Source: Obelidium mucronatum
Lineage: Eukaryota > Chytridiomycota > Chytridiomycetes > Chytridiales > Chytriomycetaceae
DNA length: 30,378 nucleotides
Direction of reading: 5' to 3'
Assembly (NCBI GenBank): GCA_025765595.1
Contig: JAIVFH010000303.1
Location: forward strand, 1 to 30,378
A program made the position numbers and the translations under genes. Positions 9,404 to 19,261 of this stretch are shown piece by piece (position 1 is the stretch's first letter; every line of letters begins with the position of its first letter). The notes beneath the pieces are model-generated. The model did not search any database, had not been told where the DNA came from, and saw only the letters and a program-made list of their open reading frames with translations.

Positions 9404-10235
9404 ATGGCTTCAAAAGGTGATCTTGACTCACTCATCCACTCCACCCACTGTCTCTAATCCCCCGACTCATCAGGCGCAATCGTTCGACTTCGCAAAGAAT
9501 ACAATCTCTTGCAGAAGGAGCCAGTTCCGTTCATCATAGCAAAACCACTTGAATCAAACATTCTTGAATGGCACTACCTGATTACTGGACCTGAAGACTC
9601 TCCCTACGCCGGCGGTCTGTATTGGGTACGCATACACAAGTTCTGAGTCTGTTGGTGTGGGTTCGAGGGAGGGAGAGATGGCAAACTAAGTACATGTGCA
9701 GGGTAAACTTGTCTTTCCCGCAGACTATCCTTTTGCTCCACCAGCAATCCAAATGATTACTCCTTCAGGGAGGTTTACACCGTCGACGAGGCTTTGCTTG
9801 AGCATGTCCGATTACCATCGTTGAGTACCATGTTTTTTGTTTTCGAGAGATTGCTATGGACCTCCTCCGATGGGCGGATGCTATGAAAGAACTATGAGTG
9901 GATGTTTGAGAATCTGCCTTCGCTCCTTTCGAAAGTCGGCAGGTCCCAAAACAAGCCTTCACTAAAAAAAATCAATTGTAACAATAGCGGAATCATGGTG
10001 TCCCGGATGGAACGTTGGAACAATATTGAATGGTCTTCTTTCGTTTATGGTAAGAGTGAGAGCGAGACTTTTTCAGGGAAATCTAACGTCAAAAAAAAAA
10101 AAGCTCGAATCAACAATCACAACAGGAAGCATCTCAACAACAGATGCTGAAAAGAAGCAACTCGCAGCTGCAAGCAAAGAATGGAATAAAGGTCATGCGA
10201 AATTCAACGAAGTCTTTGCAGATGTGGAACTCTGA
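9404..10235 (+). CDS. UBE2J2: UBE2J2-type ubiquitin-conjugating enzyme, no tail anchor
   Basis: Five exons: 9404-9416, 9474-9625, 9702-9819, 9988-10049, 10104-10235; 158 residues. The E2 fold of the Ubc6/UBE2J2 family is clear: RLRKEYNLLQKEPVPFI, ESNILEWHYLITGPEDSPY, the family-specific TRLCLSMSDYHPESW with catalytic Cys87, WNVGTILNGLLSFM, and TTGSISTTD. Family members charge and transfer ubiquitin in ER-associated degradation and are normally held in the ER membrane by a C-terminal helix. Here the protein stops at ...FADVEL about 30 residues after the UBC core, with no hydrophobic segment and no downstream exon that I can find, so it should be soluble. Intron 4 (10050-10103) ends after a run of 12 A; unspliced it stays open and would add 18 residues. 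Confidence 0.9.
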
Positions 10236-10421
10236 AGTAATAAAAAACGGAAGTTTTTTTAAAGTTTGCATGAGTTATTTATTTCTTCTTATTTCCAATA
10301 GTAGTTCATATGTATGGGCTTAATTAAGAATATCTAATAGAATTGGCAGTGGCGATCAACGACAACTGGCGCCTATACTGTTTGTGTACTATAAGCCATT
10401 ATGGTAAACGCGTGACAGTGT

Positions 10422-10870
10422 TCAGAAAGTTGAAGGATCTTCTTGTCGAGATCTCTTGCGAACACTCCCATCGTCACTGGGTAAACTCAACGAAGGAGTA
10501 GGTGATGGCGGAATCGAATAATGCATTGGTCCAGTCTGACTCATTAGTGTGAGCAATTGAGCAGAGAGTTGCTGGTTCTGGTTCAAAAGAAGCTTTGTTG
10601 TTGCAGTTCTAATTGGGCTTGCTTAAGTTGCGCCACTTGTTGCACCAACAGCAGGTTCTGCTGTGCGATCTGCATCTGCTGTTGGGAGGCTTGAACTGAA
10701 GGGATCGAAGGAAGAACATATCGAATTGAGGAAGTACTCTGGTTATGGTGGGTGTGTTGCTGTTGTTGTGGTTGGTGCCGCGTTATTTGAACACCTGCTG
10801 CAGCTTGAGTAGGAGGTGGAGAGGGCAGCAGCATGCGAGCCGTAACAAGAGGAAGGAGTGGATAGTTCAT
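10422..10870 (-). CDS. Small Gln-rich coiled-coil protein
   Basis: No named family recognised. A frame starts at 10870 and stops near 10583, but the sequence beyond that stop is clearly coding in another frame down to a stop at 10422. Removing a 53-nt GT...AG segment (10645-10593) joins the two into a 131-residue protein (exons 10870-10646 and 10592-10422). The donor GTGCAA is weak, so a frameshift is an alternative. The protein has Pro/His/Gln-rich N-terminus (QQQQHTHH), a Gln/Leu heptad region, a Pro/Ser linker and a basic-acidic end VRKRSRQEDPSTF. The coil and the KR-rich end resemble the three genes at 28189-30378. Nuclear or RNA-related scaffold roles are guesses. Confidence 0.5.
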
Positions 10871-11100
10871 TTTTGGGTTTTTTAGTTCGTAAACTCAACT
10901 GTTACCCCTAAAAAAATTTAATTGGAGCCTCTCTTCACCAAAAAATTTCAATTACCTAAAAAAACATGGAATAGCTTTTCACAATTTGTTGGGTTTTAAA
11001 TTTCATTGGAAGCGTTCACAAACCGCTAATTCAATAATGTTGGGCGAACAAAATCTCATAGAAGAACCAAAAAAAAAAATCGAATCCAAAACAAAATTTT

Positions 11101-12086
11101 TTACACAACTCCGCGCATGGCAATCTCATCCCCGCCTTGTGCGAGAAGGTACTGCTTTCGCGTTCCCCAAATCAAAAACCCAATCTGCAAGCAGAAATCA
11201 ATAAATGTACTGATCCAGCTAATATCTCCGCTGGCGTACAAGAACTTTTGGACATCCTTCTCGTAAATACCAACGCCGATAGACGCCCAGTACGAATTCT
11301 GAACAAATGAGTCAATGAGGCAGAAACTGGGGGTAAGCAATACGCCAATCAAAGCAATCATCATATTTGTCTTTTGGATCTTTCTATCCACGTGGGGGTA
11401 TACCTATTATTTTACACAAAATCAAATGAGTATATGATGGGATTTGCAAACCCATACGTACAACAGCCCAGATGGTAGTAGTCCCGAAAACCATGTCAAA
11501 ACTGGTCGTCAAACACTCAAACCAGCGCGACACAACAATCTGCAATACGCAATGAAAACCCATTAATTAATTATCCCATAAATAAAACGGCACGCCTCTT
11601 TTGTTAAAATTGATCATACCAACTTCTTGGCAGACCCAGCTTGAACATACCAGTCGGAAGTATGGTCTGGAAACAAGGTCATAAAATTATCAACATAGTC
11701 TTCAAACTTTTCGCAACGCCATTCATGTGGCTTGTCGGCAGAGATCTGAAAGGTCGTGCTGTTGTACGAAAAGTCTGAATTTCCACAGATTTGAAAGAGG
11801 CCGCCGACGTGGAATTCGTCACCACGCCAGTATGCTAAGTGAAAAGGTTCAAGTTTGTTGGAGGACAGGTAGCCAACTTCAGAGCCAACTCAAGCGACTT
11901 ACGCAAAATGATGGATGCCCATTGGGCAGACCAACTCAAGCACAAGAACACAAAGACGGCGATGGCTACACGAATGATGACCTTGTCCTTAATCAGTTCA
12001 TGCTTGCGGGTAACAGGTGTCGCGGGAGTTGCCGGTGCGATCTCCTCCGGAAAAACGCTTGCTTTGGCTTGGTTGGCGGCTTCCAT
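11101..12086 (-). CDS. Claudin-like four-pass membrane protein 1
   Basis: Four exons: 12086-11903, 11834-11620, 11539-11462, 11403-11101; 259 residues. It has four predicted membrane helices: about 36-61 (VIIRVAIAVFVFLCLSW...), after SRWFECLTTSFDMVFG, in MMIALIGVLLTPSFCLIDSF, and in SWISTFIDFCLQIGFLIW. The first extracellular loop carries GGLFQIC (C78) and HEWRC (C102), like the G-L-W-x-x-C...C signature of the claudin/PMP22 and fungal Sur7 families. This is a structural resemblance, not a firm family call. Start: first in-frame ATG after a stop. It lacks two introns present in the next two copies. It is the most diverged member of the triplet. Confidence 0.8.
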
Positions 12087-12309
12087 CTGTTTTCTTGCTT
12101 GAGTGGCAACTTTGGCTTTTCATAAGTACCCATCTCTCTAATTTTTTATCTGCTTTTTTTCCTCCACGATTCCACAACCAAAACGCCACTTTTTGTCCAT
12201 TTTTTTTTAATCATACATGATGGATCATTTCAAAAAAAACAACAACGTGCTTTCATTTTATTTCACATAGATATTAACCAAAACAAAAAAACGAGGTTTG
12301 TTAACTTCA

Positions 12310-13414
12310 CTATGCAACATCAGCACGCATGGCAACTTGGTCGCCCTGTTGAGCCAGTCTATGCTGACGTCTGACACCATACGCCAAGAATGAGATTTGC
12401 AGGACCACGTCGACAGATGTACTGATCCAAGCAATGTCTCCAGAAGCGTAAAAGAATGTCTGGATGTCATCGTTGAACATGCCTACATGAGCACAAGCGT
12501 CAGCATAACGTAATGAAATCCACAAAGAAGTTCAATTTACTGCTTACCAACACCAATTTCCTCCCAGTAAGAATTTTGAACAAAGCCGTCAACCAAAGCG
12601 AAAGCTGGTGGTAACATGCAACCGATAACGGCGGTGATCATGTTGCGCTTTTGGATTTTCGGATCATAGTGGGGGTAAATCTGAGAGTCTCCCGCACACG
12701 TCAGATTAAACAAAAACAGAAAAAAAGAAACGACAACGCACCACAGCCCAGATGGCCATAGTCCCAAATACCATATCGAAACTAGTTGTTAAAGATTCGA
12801 ACCAACGCGAGACGACAATCTGGATCAAGGACGAAAGTTATGAACCACCCATATAAACTCGAAAGAATTAAAAACGAATACACATACCAATTTCTTTGCG
12901 GACCCAGCTTGGATATACCATTCAGTGTCCTTTGGAAAAATGGATTGAAAGTCGTCGACATAGTCTTCAAACTTTTCGCATCGCCATTCATGTGGTCTGT
13001 CTGGTTGAATTGTGTTGCCGTCGTAACTGAATTTGGTGTTTCCGCAAATTTGAAAGAGCCCTCCGACGTGGTATTGGTCTCCTCGCCAGTATGCTGGTTG
13101 TGGATCATAGTTGTAAATGGGGAGATTGATTAGGCACTTAATGCCATATGAATGTGTATCTATTCTTACGAAGGATGATGGAGGCCCATTGAGCAGCCCA
13201 TGAGAAACAGAGAAAAACAAAGATAATGATGGCTTTTTGGGTGACAGAGCGGTTAGGAAGAGTACACTGAAAGTGGAGTCAACAAAGTGGGACATTTACC
13301 CCATCGGATCAACACCTTGTCCTTTGTCAATGCATGCTTGTTGGCAGTCAACTCTTGCTTGGCTTCGTCAGAGACGTGGAGGTCTCCGGCTTGCTTCAAT
13401 TCAATTGCTTGCAT
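12310..13414 (-). CDS. Claudin-like four-pass membrane protein 2
   Basis: Six exons: 13414-13300, 13232-13170, 13093-12888, 12819-12742, 12680-12548, 12482-12310; 255 residues. Same layout as its neighbours: charged cytosolic N-terminus ending KHALTKDKVLIRW, helix 1 AIIIFVFLCFSWAAQW, loop with GGLFQIC (C76) and HEWRC (C98), a conserved WYIQAGSAKKL before helix 2, helix 3 around MITAVIGCMLPPAFALVDGF, helix 4 around IAWISTSVDVVLQISFLAYG, and the C-terminus QVAMRADVA. Helix 1 sequence is identical to copy 3. Upstream lies a 507-base region with elements shared with the copy 3 promoter. Function unknown; plasma-membrane organiser or junction-like role is conjecture. Confidence 0.85.
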
Positions 13415-13921
13415 TTTCAACACACTTTGTTAAGCCTTATCAACAGGGATGAGAAAGTTGAAATAATGTAAAATTTTCATCCCATCTCTCTTTTTTTCGA
13501 TGCCCGCCACTTTGACGCCACCTTACCGTTGGATTTCATTTGAGGGCGTTTTACGAAGATGTTGATCGTGGAAACCGGATACGGCTCTAGTTTGAAAGTC
13601 TGTGAAGGATGGGTAATGGGATTGCCAGCCTTGTGGCCCAAGCATTGAAAAACTGTGGAAAGCGGCCGCTTGTGGCTGGTTCCTATCTCCTTTGAAATCG
13701 TAACCCTATCCCGATGTTCATCTTGACGATCGTGGGCGGTTGTAGTTCAAGCTATAGCTGCTCATGGGTTAAATTGAAGGCTTGCATCAAAAAAACCCCT
13801 CATTTCAATGTGCTTTCAAATATATGAGCAGATGTACTGCTTTTTTTTTATTTCAAAATTCCCGCATAGATTTATGGGAAGGGTGGGAATCAAAAATAAC
13901 CATTAAAGGCCGAGCGAGTTT
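13415..13921. promoter_or_regulatory. Spacer with promoter of tetraspan gene 2
   Basis: 507 bases without a supported gene. Immediately upstream of the gene 2 start is CACTTTGTTAAGCCT, which also precedes the gene 3 start (15059-15073). Further out are GACGCCACCTT (13514-13524) and GTGGCTGGTTC (13672-13682), both repeated in the same order upstream of gene 3. The left part is the 3' region of gene 3. Confidence 0.5.
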
Positions 13922-15052
13922 TTAAGCAACATCCGCCCGCATGGCAACTTGGTCACCCTGTTGCGCCAAAATATATTGCCGTCTAACACCGTACACCAAG
14001 AATCCGATTTGAAGGGCAAAATCGATGGAGGTACTGACCCAGGCGATATCTCCAGAAGCGTACAAGAATGTTTGAATGTCTTCGTTGAAGAAACCTGGGA
14101 GTGGTAACCAGGAGGAAGAAAAAAAAACAGAATAAGCCATGTCCAAGATGTTTTTAAAAATTGTTACGATTCACTAACCGACTCCGATGGCGTCCCAGTA
14201 CGAATTTTGAATAAAGGAATCAACCAATGCGAAAGCGGGTGGCAGCATGCATCCAACAACGGCACCAATCATGTTGCGTTTTTGAATTTTCTTGTCAAAG
14301 TGTGGGTAAATCTAAAGCAAGTGTATTGTTAATCGCAACTCCAACTTAGAGTTTGAGTCGAAACACACCACAGCCCAAATCGCCATGGTTCCAAACACCA
14401 TATCGAAACTGGTAGTCAAAGCTTCGAACCAACGAGAAACGATAATCTGTGGGAAATCTCAAAATTCAATAACAGTCTGGCGGCTTACACGCAAACAACA
14501 AACCAATTTCTTTGCGGATCCGGCTTGAATATACCATTCGGTGTTTGGGGGGAAGATGGATTGGAAGTCGTCCACATAATCTTCAAACTTTTCGCAACGC
14601 CATTCGTGTGGTCTATCTGGATGGATTGTGGTTCCATCGAAACTGAACTTTGTGTTTCCACAGATTTGAAAGAGTCCTCCGACATGGTATTGGTCTCCTC
14701 TCCAGTATGCTGTTTTAAGGATGTCGGAATGAAACGGTCAGGAAACGTGGAGATCGGATGGACATTCAAAAGCAATTATGATGAAAATGGGAGGCTTGCT
14801 TACGAAGGATGATGGAAGCCCATTGAGCAGCCCATGAGAAGCAGAGGAAGACAAAGATGATGATGGCTGTTGGGTGGCAGAGGGGTTAGCAGGGGCAGGG
14901 TGCAAAGCAGAGCCAACCAAGTAGACAGTACCCCATCGAATCAGGACCTTGTCCTTGGTCAGCGCATGCTTGTTGGCAACGAGCTCCTGCTTGGCTTCGT
15001 CGGAGACGTGGAGGTCTTCGGCTTGCTTCAATTCAACTGCTTCGTTTGCCAT
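13922..15052 (-). CDS. Claudin-like four-pass membrane protein 3
   Basis: Six exons: 15052-14932, 14866-14804, 14709-14504, 14446-14369, 14311-14179, 14094-13922; 257 residues. It has the same exon structure as copy 2. The N-terminus is MANEAVELKQAEDLHVSDEA; extracellular Cys are C78 and C100 in GGLFQIC and HEWRC; the C-terminus QVAMRADVA is identical to copy 2. All three genes run head to tail on the minus strand, so they arose by tandem duplication, copies 2 and 3 most recently. No enzymatic motif. If they oligomerise like claudins, the paired extracellular cysteines would be disulfide-bonded; this is inference. Confidence 0.85.
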
Positions 15053-15472
15053 TTCAGCCACTTTGTTAAGCCTGTTTGGATCAAAAAAAAAAGTTGAAAC
15101 GGAAAACAAAAAATTCTTTTTTTAATCCCAGATTTTCGAGATTGCCACTCGAGACGACGCCACCTTCCAATTTGGCGCAATGAAGATGCGTTTGGCGGCC
15201 GTGTTTGGCGGCGGAAGCTGGACGGAGTCTTGATTTCAATGCTGGAATTGCTCGGGTGGCGGGGTCTCCTTGGCAGACAAAAGAGCGGGTGGTGGCCAAT
15301 CTTTGAAAAAACAAGAGACCGCGCGTGGCTGGTTCATTTGAAATAATCGAACAATCAATAAATCAGTGTCTGTATTCTAGTACTGTCCGCAAGAATAAAA
15401 AGTGATCGCCTATGGATCGAACGCCAGCCATCCGAAATACAGGGCTGTTATCCGCGTGATATGAATCCGCGT
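15053..15472. promoter_or_regulatory. Spacer with promoter of tetraspan gene 3
   Basis: 420 bases with no supported gene. GACGCCACCTT at 15156-15166 and GTGGCTGGTTC at 15325-15335 match the two elements in the gene 2 promoter; the gaps between them are about 158 and 147 bases respectively. The right part should hold the 3' region of the RibD-like gene. A T-arm-like GTTCGATCC (minus strand, near 15415) does not belong to a foldable tRNA. Confidence 0.5.
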
Positions 15473-16491
15473 CTATACAATTAAATAGAGACGGTCTGGG
15501 TTGTCCAGTTGAATCGTTCGTACCAATCTGTCAGGGAGTGTAATGTGGTCAATGAGGCAGGTCAGATAAGCAGCAACCCGAATAACGGGAGAGAAAATAC
15601 GTACAACTTGTCCGACTTGAGTAAGCCTCACTTCATCAATCAACTTAGCATCAATCATTTTTCGAATCATGGATCCTCCAGCATCAATCTCCAAGTATTC
15701 CACATGTAATTCGACCCTAAGCCATTCAACCAGTGCACATAAGTCAATTCCTCTTGGAGCGTTATTTGATGGAGAAAAAGCCACAAAACGGACAGTCCCG
15801 GGACAGTAAACTGGATCGTTGGCAGCGTCCCATAGCCTCGATTCTGAGTGAACTGTTCTCGTGGCAGTAAAAGCGTTTCGCGCCCGTTCGCATTCTCCTG
15901 GTTGTGATGCAACAATTACAGGAATGTCGGCTGAATTAAACATTGCGTGCTTGTGAAAGTCAAACGTGGAAGCCGATGAAGACACCAAGATTTGAAATGG
16001 AGCGAATGGTTTCTTGAGAATAGAAGTTCTGTATTGCTGCATATCTTTGAATAGAGGAACGTGTCGCAGGAGTGGGTCGGTTCTAACACACGGCCCCGAA
16101 GAGAGAACAGCATCCGCAAAGACCCAGCCTATATTTGATTTATTGTTTAGTTGTTATTCGGCCGTGTTTTATAGTTTCAACCTGCATTCAACAGTCTGTA
16201 ATCAGCCAATGAAAAGACGCCGGCTTCGGGATGTCTCTTCAGGGCAATATCGCTCTCGATACTTCCGTGTTCGTTCTCGTTCTTGTTTACAATCTGTGCT
16301 TCTCCAGCGAGCTGATTGGTTGTTGCTTTGAAATGCATGTATCCATCCAGTGACGTCATGCTATTTGACCAAACGTATGGCCTCTTCTTGGGTGCTTCTA
16401 CTCCCTCGACAGAATAAAAAGAGGCTAGCTCGTCCATTGGAACACTGGCAGCGCTGAATTCGGCTAGCTTTGGTTTGATGGTCACAGGCAT
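15473..16491 (-). CDS. RibD C-terminal-domain reductase (RIB7-like)
   Basis: Two exons: 16491-16182 and 16128-15473; 321 residues. The RibD_C (dihydrofolate-reductase-like) fold binds NADPH; in fungi the family member Rib7 reduces the ribosylamino-pyrimidine intermediate of riboflavin synthesis. Visible landmarks are RPYVWSNSMTSLDGYM near residue 37, DYRLLNAGWVFADAVLSSG with the following RTDP near 97-122, and EIDAGGSMIRKMIDAKLIDE near 250, which corresponds to the VEGGGxxxxxLxxxxLVDE segment. The protein is longer than a typical Rib7 (about 245 residues), through an N-terminal extension and loop insertions. It could be Rib7 or another RibD_C reductase of unknown substrate. The divergent BTB gene starts 202 bp away. 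Confidence 0.75.
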
Positions 16492-16693
16492 TAGAAATAT
16501 AATGCAGTTTAATTTTTGGTATTTTATTTCAAACAGGAAACCAAACGCTTTGAATGCATTAAGAAAAGAGAGAACAAATCACCTCTATCCATAACTCTCT
16601 GTTAAATGCACGCTTTTAGTTGACTTTCATAATTGAATTTTTCGCAAATCAATTTGGAGATTTTCAGAAAACACAACCAAGCATCGAATTTCA

Positions 16694-19049
16694 ATGGAGG
16701 AGCTTGAATACCGACCTCCTTCAGCCAGCAAGCCACTGCCAACACCGTCGCCTGATCAGCGGCCAGCGTCTGTGGGGGGAATCCCAACGGCAAAGATTCC
16801 CTCAATGACTCGAGTGAGAACAGGAGACAGACGCGGTAAGTTGGTGATTTTTGGCCCCTTCAACATTCAAATGAACGCAGTCTGAAATCGGTTCTTTCTC
16901 ATATATAGTATCTATGATTGATGGGATCAAGCTTGGAAGTACGAAGGTCCTCAATGCCATGTTGGTGTCTCCTCCCTTATCTGATCCCTAAAGGGTTGTC
17001 CCCCCTAAATTCCCTCTCGTTCACCACAGTAAACCGAATAATGGAGCTTCAGAACCAGTTGGATTGGATTCTAAGGATACGATCGTCTTTTCATCAACAA
17101 CTCGGTCGGATCGAATGGCGAATGTTTGTTATGGATTGTATCACAATGGTGAGTGTTAGGCCCTCCCACATACAAAATAGAATATCTTCCTAGATAAAAC
17201 ACAAGCTATACTTTAATTATACTTGTTGGGTTTTGTCAGAGGATCGACTCATTCGCATCGAAGTTAAATGTATTGACACCCTAATTTACAGGATACATCA
17301 ATGGAATGTTCTCAGACATCACGGTTCACGTTCTTGGAAAGACTTATAACCTCCACCGTCTTGCCCTCATCAACAACAAGTATTTTGCGATCCGCATGCT
17401 GGAATTTCATGGCGATTCTCTCACCAACAAATCTGGCAAATTCGATTTGTCGATTGATATGCAAGATCCAAATGTGACGCATGAAGCGCTTCAAGTGGTT
17501 TTTGCGAGACTGTATGGATATTTTGAGGATCGCGTGACGACAGAGAATTTGAAGAGTTTGTTGGCGACTGCTTATTATTTCCATGATTCTGATCTCTGCG
17601 ATATGTTAGTATATTTTTGTTTTTCTGTGTTTTTTTTTGTTTGTTGTTATTGGTCTTGTTGATATGCGAACTTGAAGGTGTGCTGACTTTATCAAGACAA
17701 TCAAGTTTACCCCAACAAACGCTCTCGAGTACATTACATACAGCAGCACATTTGACTATGGCGAAACCTCTCTCCTATTCCTCCGCCATGTTCTCATTTA
17801 CCTTTGCCGCGAAGCCGCCGTAGACAAGAATCTCCAAGAAACGACATTCCCCCAATTAGAATTTTCCTGGCTCGCTCGCATTGTGCAAAGCGACACATTC
17901 TACATTCTCAGTGAATACGATCGATTCGAGTTTATCCGCACAGTCTTGCAAAGAAAGTTTGAAACCGACAAGTTTGGAGGAATGAAGGGGTTGATCCAGG
18001 ATATGACGAGTCATGTTTTGGCGTTGGGGCGGTTGCCGGTTTCTCAGGGAAAGGGGCTTGTGACGCCGCCACCGGAACCCAATCAGCAGCAGCAAGATGT
18101 TTTCATCAGTGCTGCTGAACAAGCCGCGTCCACCAATGTTGTCTTTTTGGGTAAACTCGCTCAAGTGAGCAGTCCCAGCTTGCCACCAGCCGAAATCAAT
18201 CCAGACCACGTGGATGCCGCTATTAACCTCTTGTCAAAGGGGTTGCTGTACGCTCACATCCCACTCGCGCAATATGATAAAATCCGAAATGAAGGTGTCG
18301 TCCCAGGATTTGTTTTCGACCGCCATTTCCGAATCCACCACGACATGATCCGGTTAGTCGACACGTGTCCAAAGGGTATTCAAAAGCTGGGTGTCAGTTA
18401 CCATTACAACCGCAAGAACGTTGTCGTGCGTGAAGGAGCGCCTGAATCGTTCTTTGATGTTGTGATGGGACAAGTGTATAAGCACGATTTGTTGGAGATG
18501 CCGCCCTTCCGATTTGGGGTTGAGTTTGGAGGTGTTGTTCCGCAAGTGGCGGTGGAGACGAGTGGGAAGCCGCCTGCGCCGGGAAATGCGCTTTTGAAAG
18601 TGTTGAAGGGGTCTTTGGGGGAGAGTCTTGTGAGTAGAGGGGTTCCCTATGCGGGGTCAATGTGGTCAATCAAGATTGAGAAGGGGGTTGAGGAATCGTT
18701 GAATCATGTTGAGGTTTCTTTGTGAGTTTATCTTATGATCTTTTATTTTTTTTTGTTTGTTCATCGCGACTTTGCTTATAGGGTTCGTAAATTGGGCGCT
18801 AAGGATTCCACCATTTGCGTTGATTCTCGTCCTGAAGCCAAATTCTGGTGCCGTGTTATCGCCTACGTCTGTGTAAACTCCACTGTCACCGAGGCATACA
18901 CGTTTGAATCGACTGGTGTGAGCTTCTTGACCCAACCAACAAGAATCGGGGATGTAAATGCTGAATTGTTCAAGGAGCTCTACGTGGCTGGAAACACGGA
19001 GCCCAATGCAACATCAGTTCGTATGGCTGTATTGTTGGGTGTTCTTTGA
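16694..19049 (+). CDS. BTB/POZ protein, germ-cell-less-like
   Basis: Six exons: 16694-16835, 16909-16966, 17030-17148, 17292-17604, 17678-18721, 18782-19049; 647 residues. A short disordered N-terminus is followed by a BTB/POZ domain from about residue 107: GMFSDITVHVLGKTYNLHR, then YFAIRMLEFHG, and DPNVTHEALQVVFARLYGYF. The wording of this domain and the following BACK-like helical part (LLATAYYFHDSDLCDMC) resembles germ-cell-less/GMCL proteins, which act as substrate adaptors of CUL3 ubiquitin ligases and associate with the nuclear envelope. The C-terminal 350 residues, ending ...RMAVLLGVL, are not recognised. The exon 2 donor (GTCTCC) is the least certain junction, but it is required to keep the GLYHNG motif in frame. 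Confidence 0.8.
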
Positions 19050-19261
19050 AGAGACCATTTTTTTTTCGACTTTTTAAAAAGTTTGATTTATTCAGTATCA
19101 ATATATATCAATATTCTAGATATTTATTTTCAGATATTTTGATTTTTCTTGCGGAGGTGTTTGGTAGGAGATGAGCGTTGGGATGTTCTCGAACAATGGC
19201 CAACTATTTTATTTTTTTATCCTTCCCCAATCTCCTCACCAGCCCGACGTACAAGAACAAG

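Noticed and set aside
11101..15052. Ligand-gated channel identity for the tandem membrane proteins
   Set aside because: Considered because of the Cys-containing loop, but each protein has four membrane helices and a short 50-60 residue loop, not a two-helix receptor with a large ectodomain.
15400..15475. tRNA-like GTTCGATCC followed by a T run on the minus strand
   Set aside because: Neither the T stem nor an acceptor stem pairs, and no D-arm is present.
19196..19261. Earlier ATG for the CCDC81-like gene
   Set aside because: It would add a hydrophobic 22-residue leader (MANYFIFLSF...) unlike a cytosolic centrosomal protein; the stretch looks like 5' untranslated sequence with a pyrimidine-rich run.
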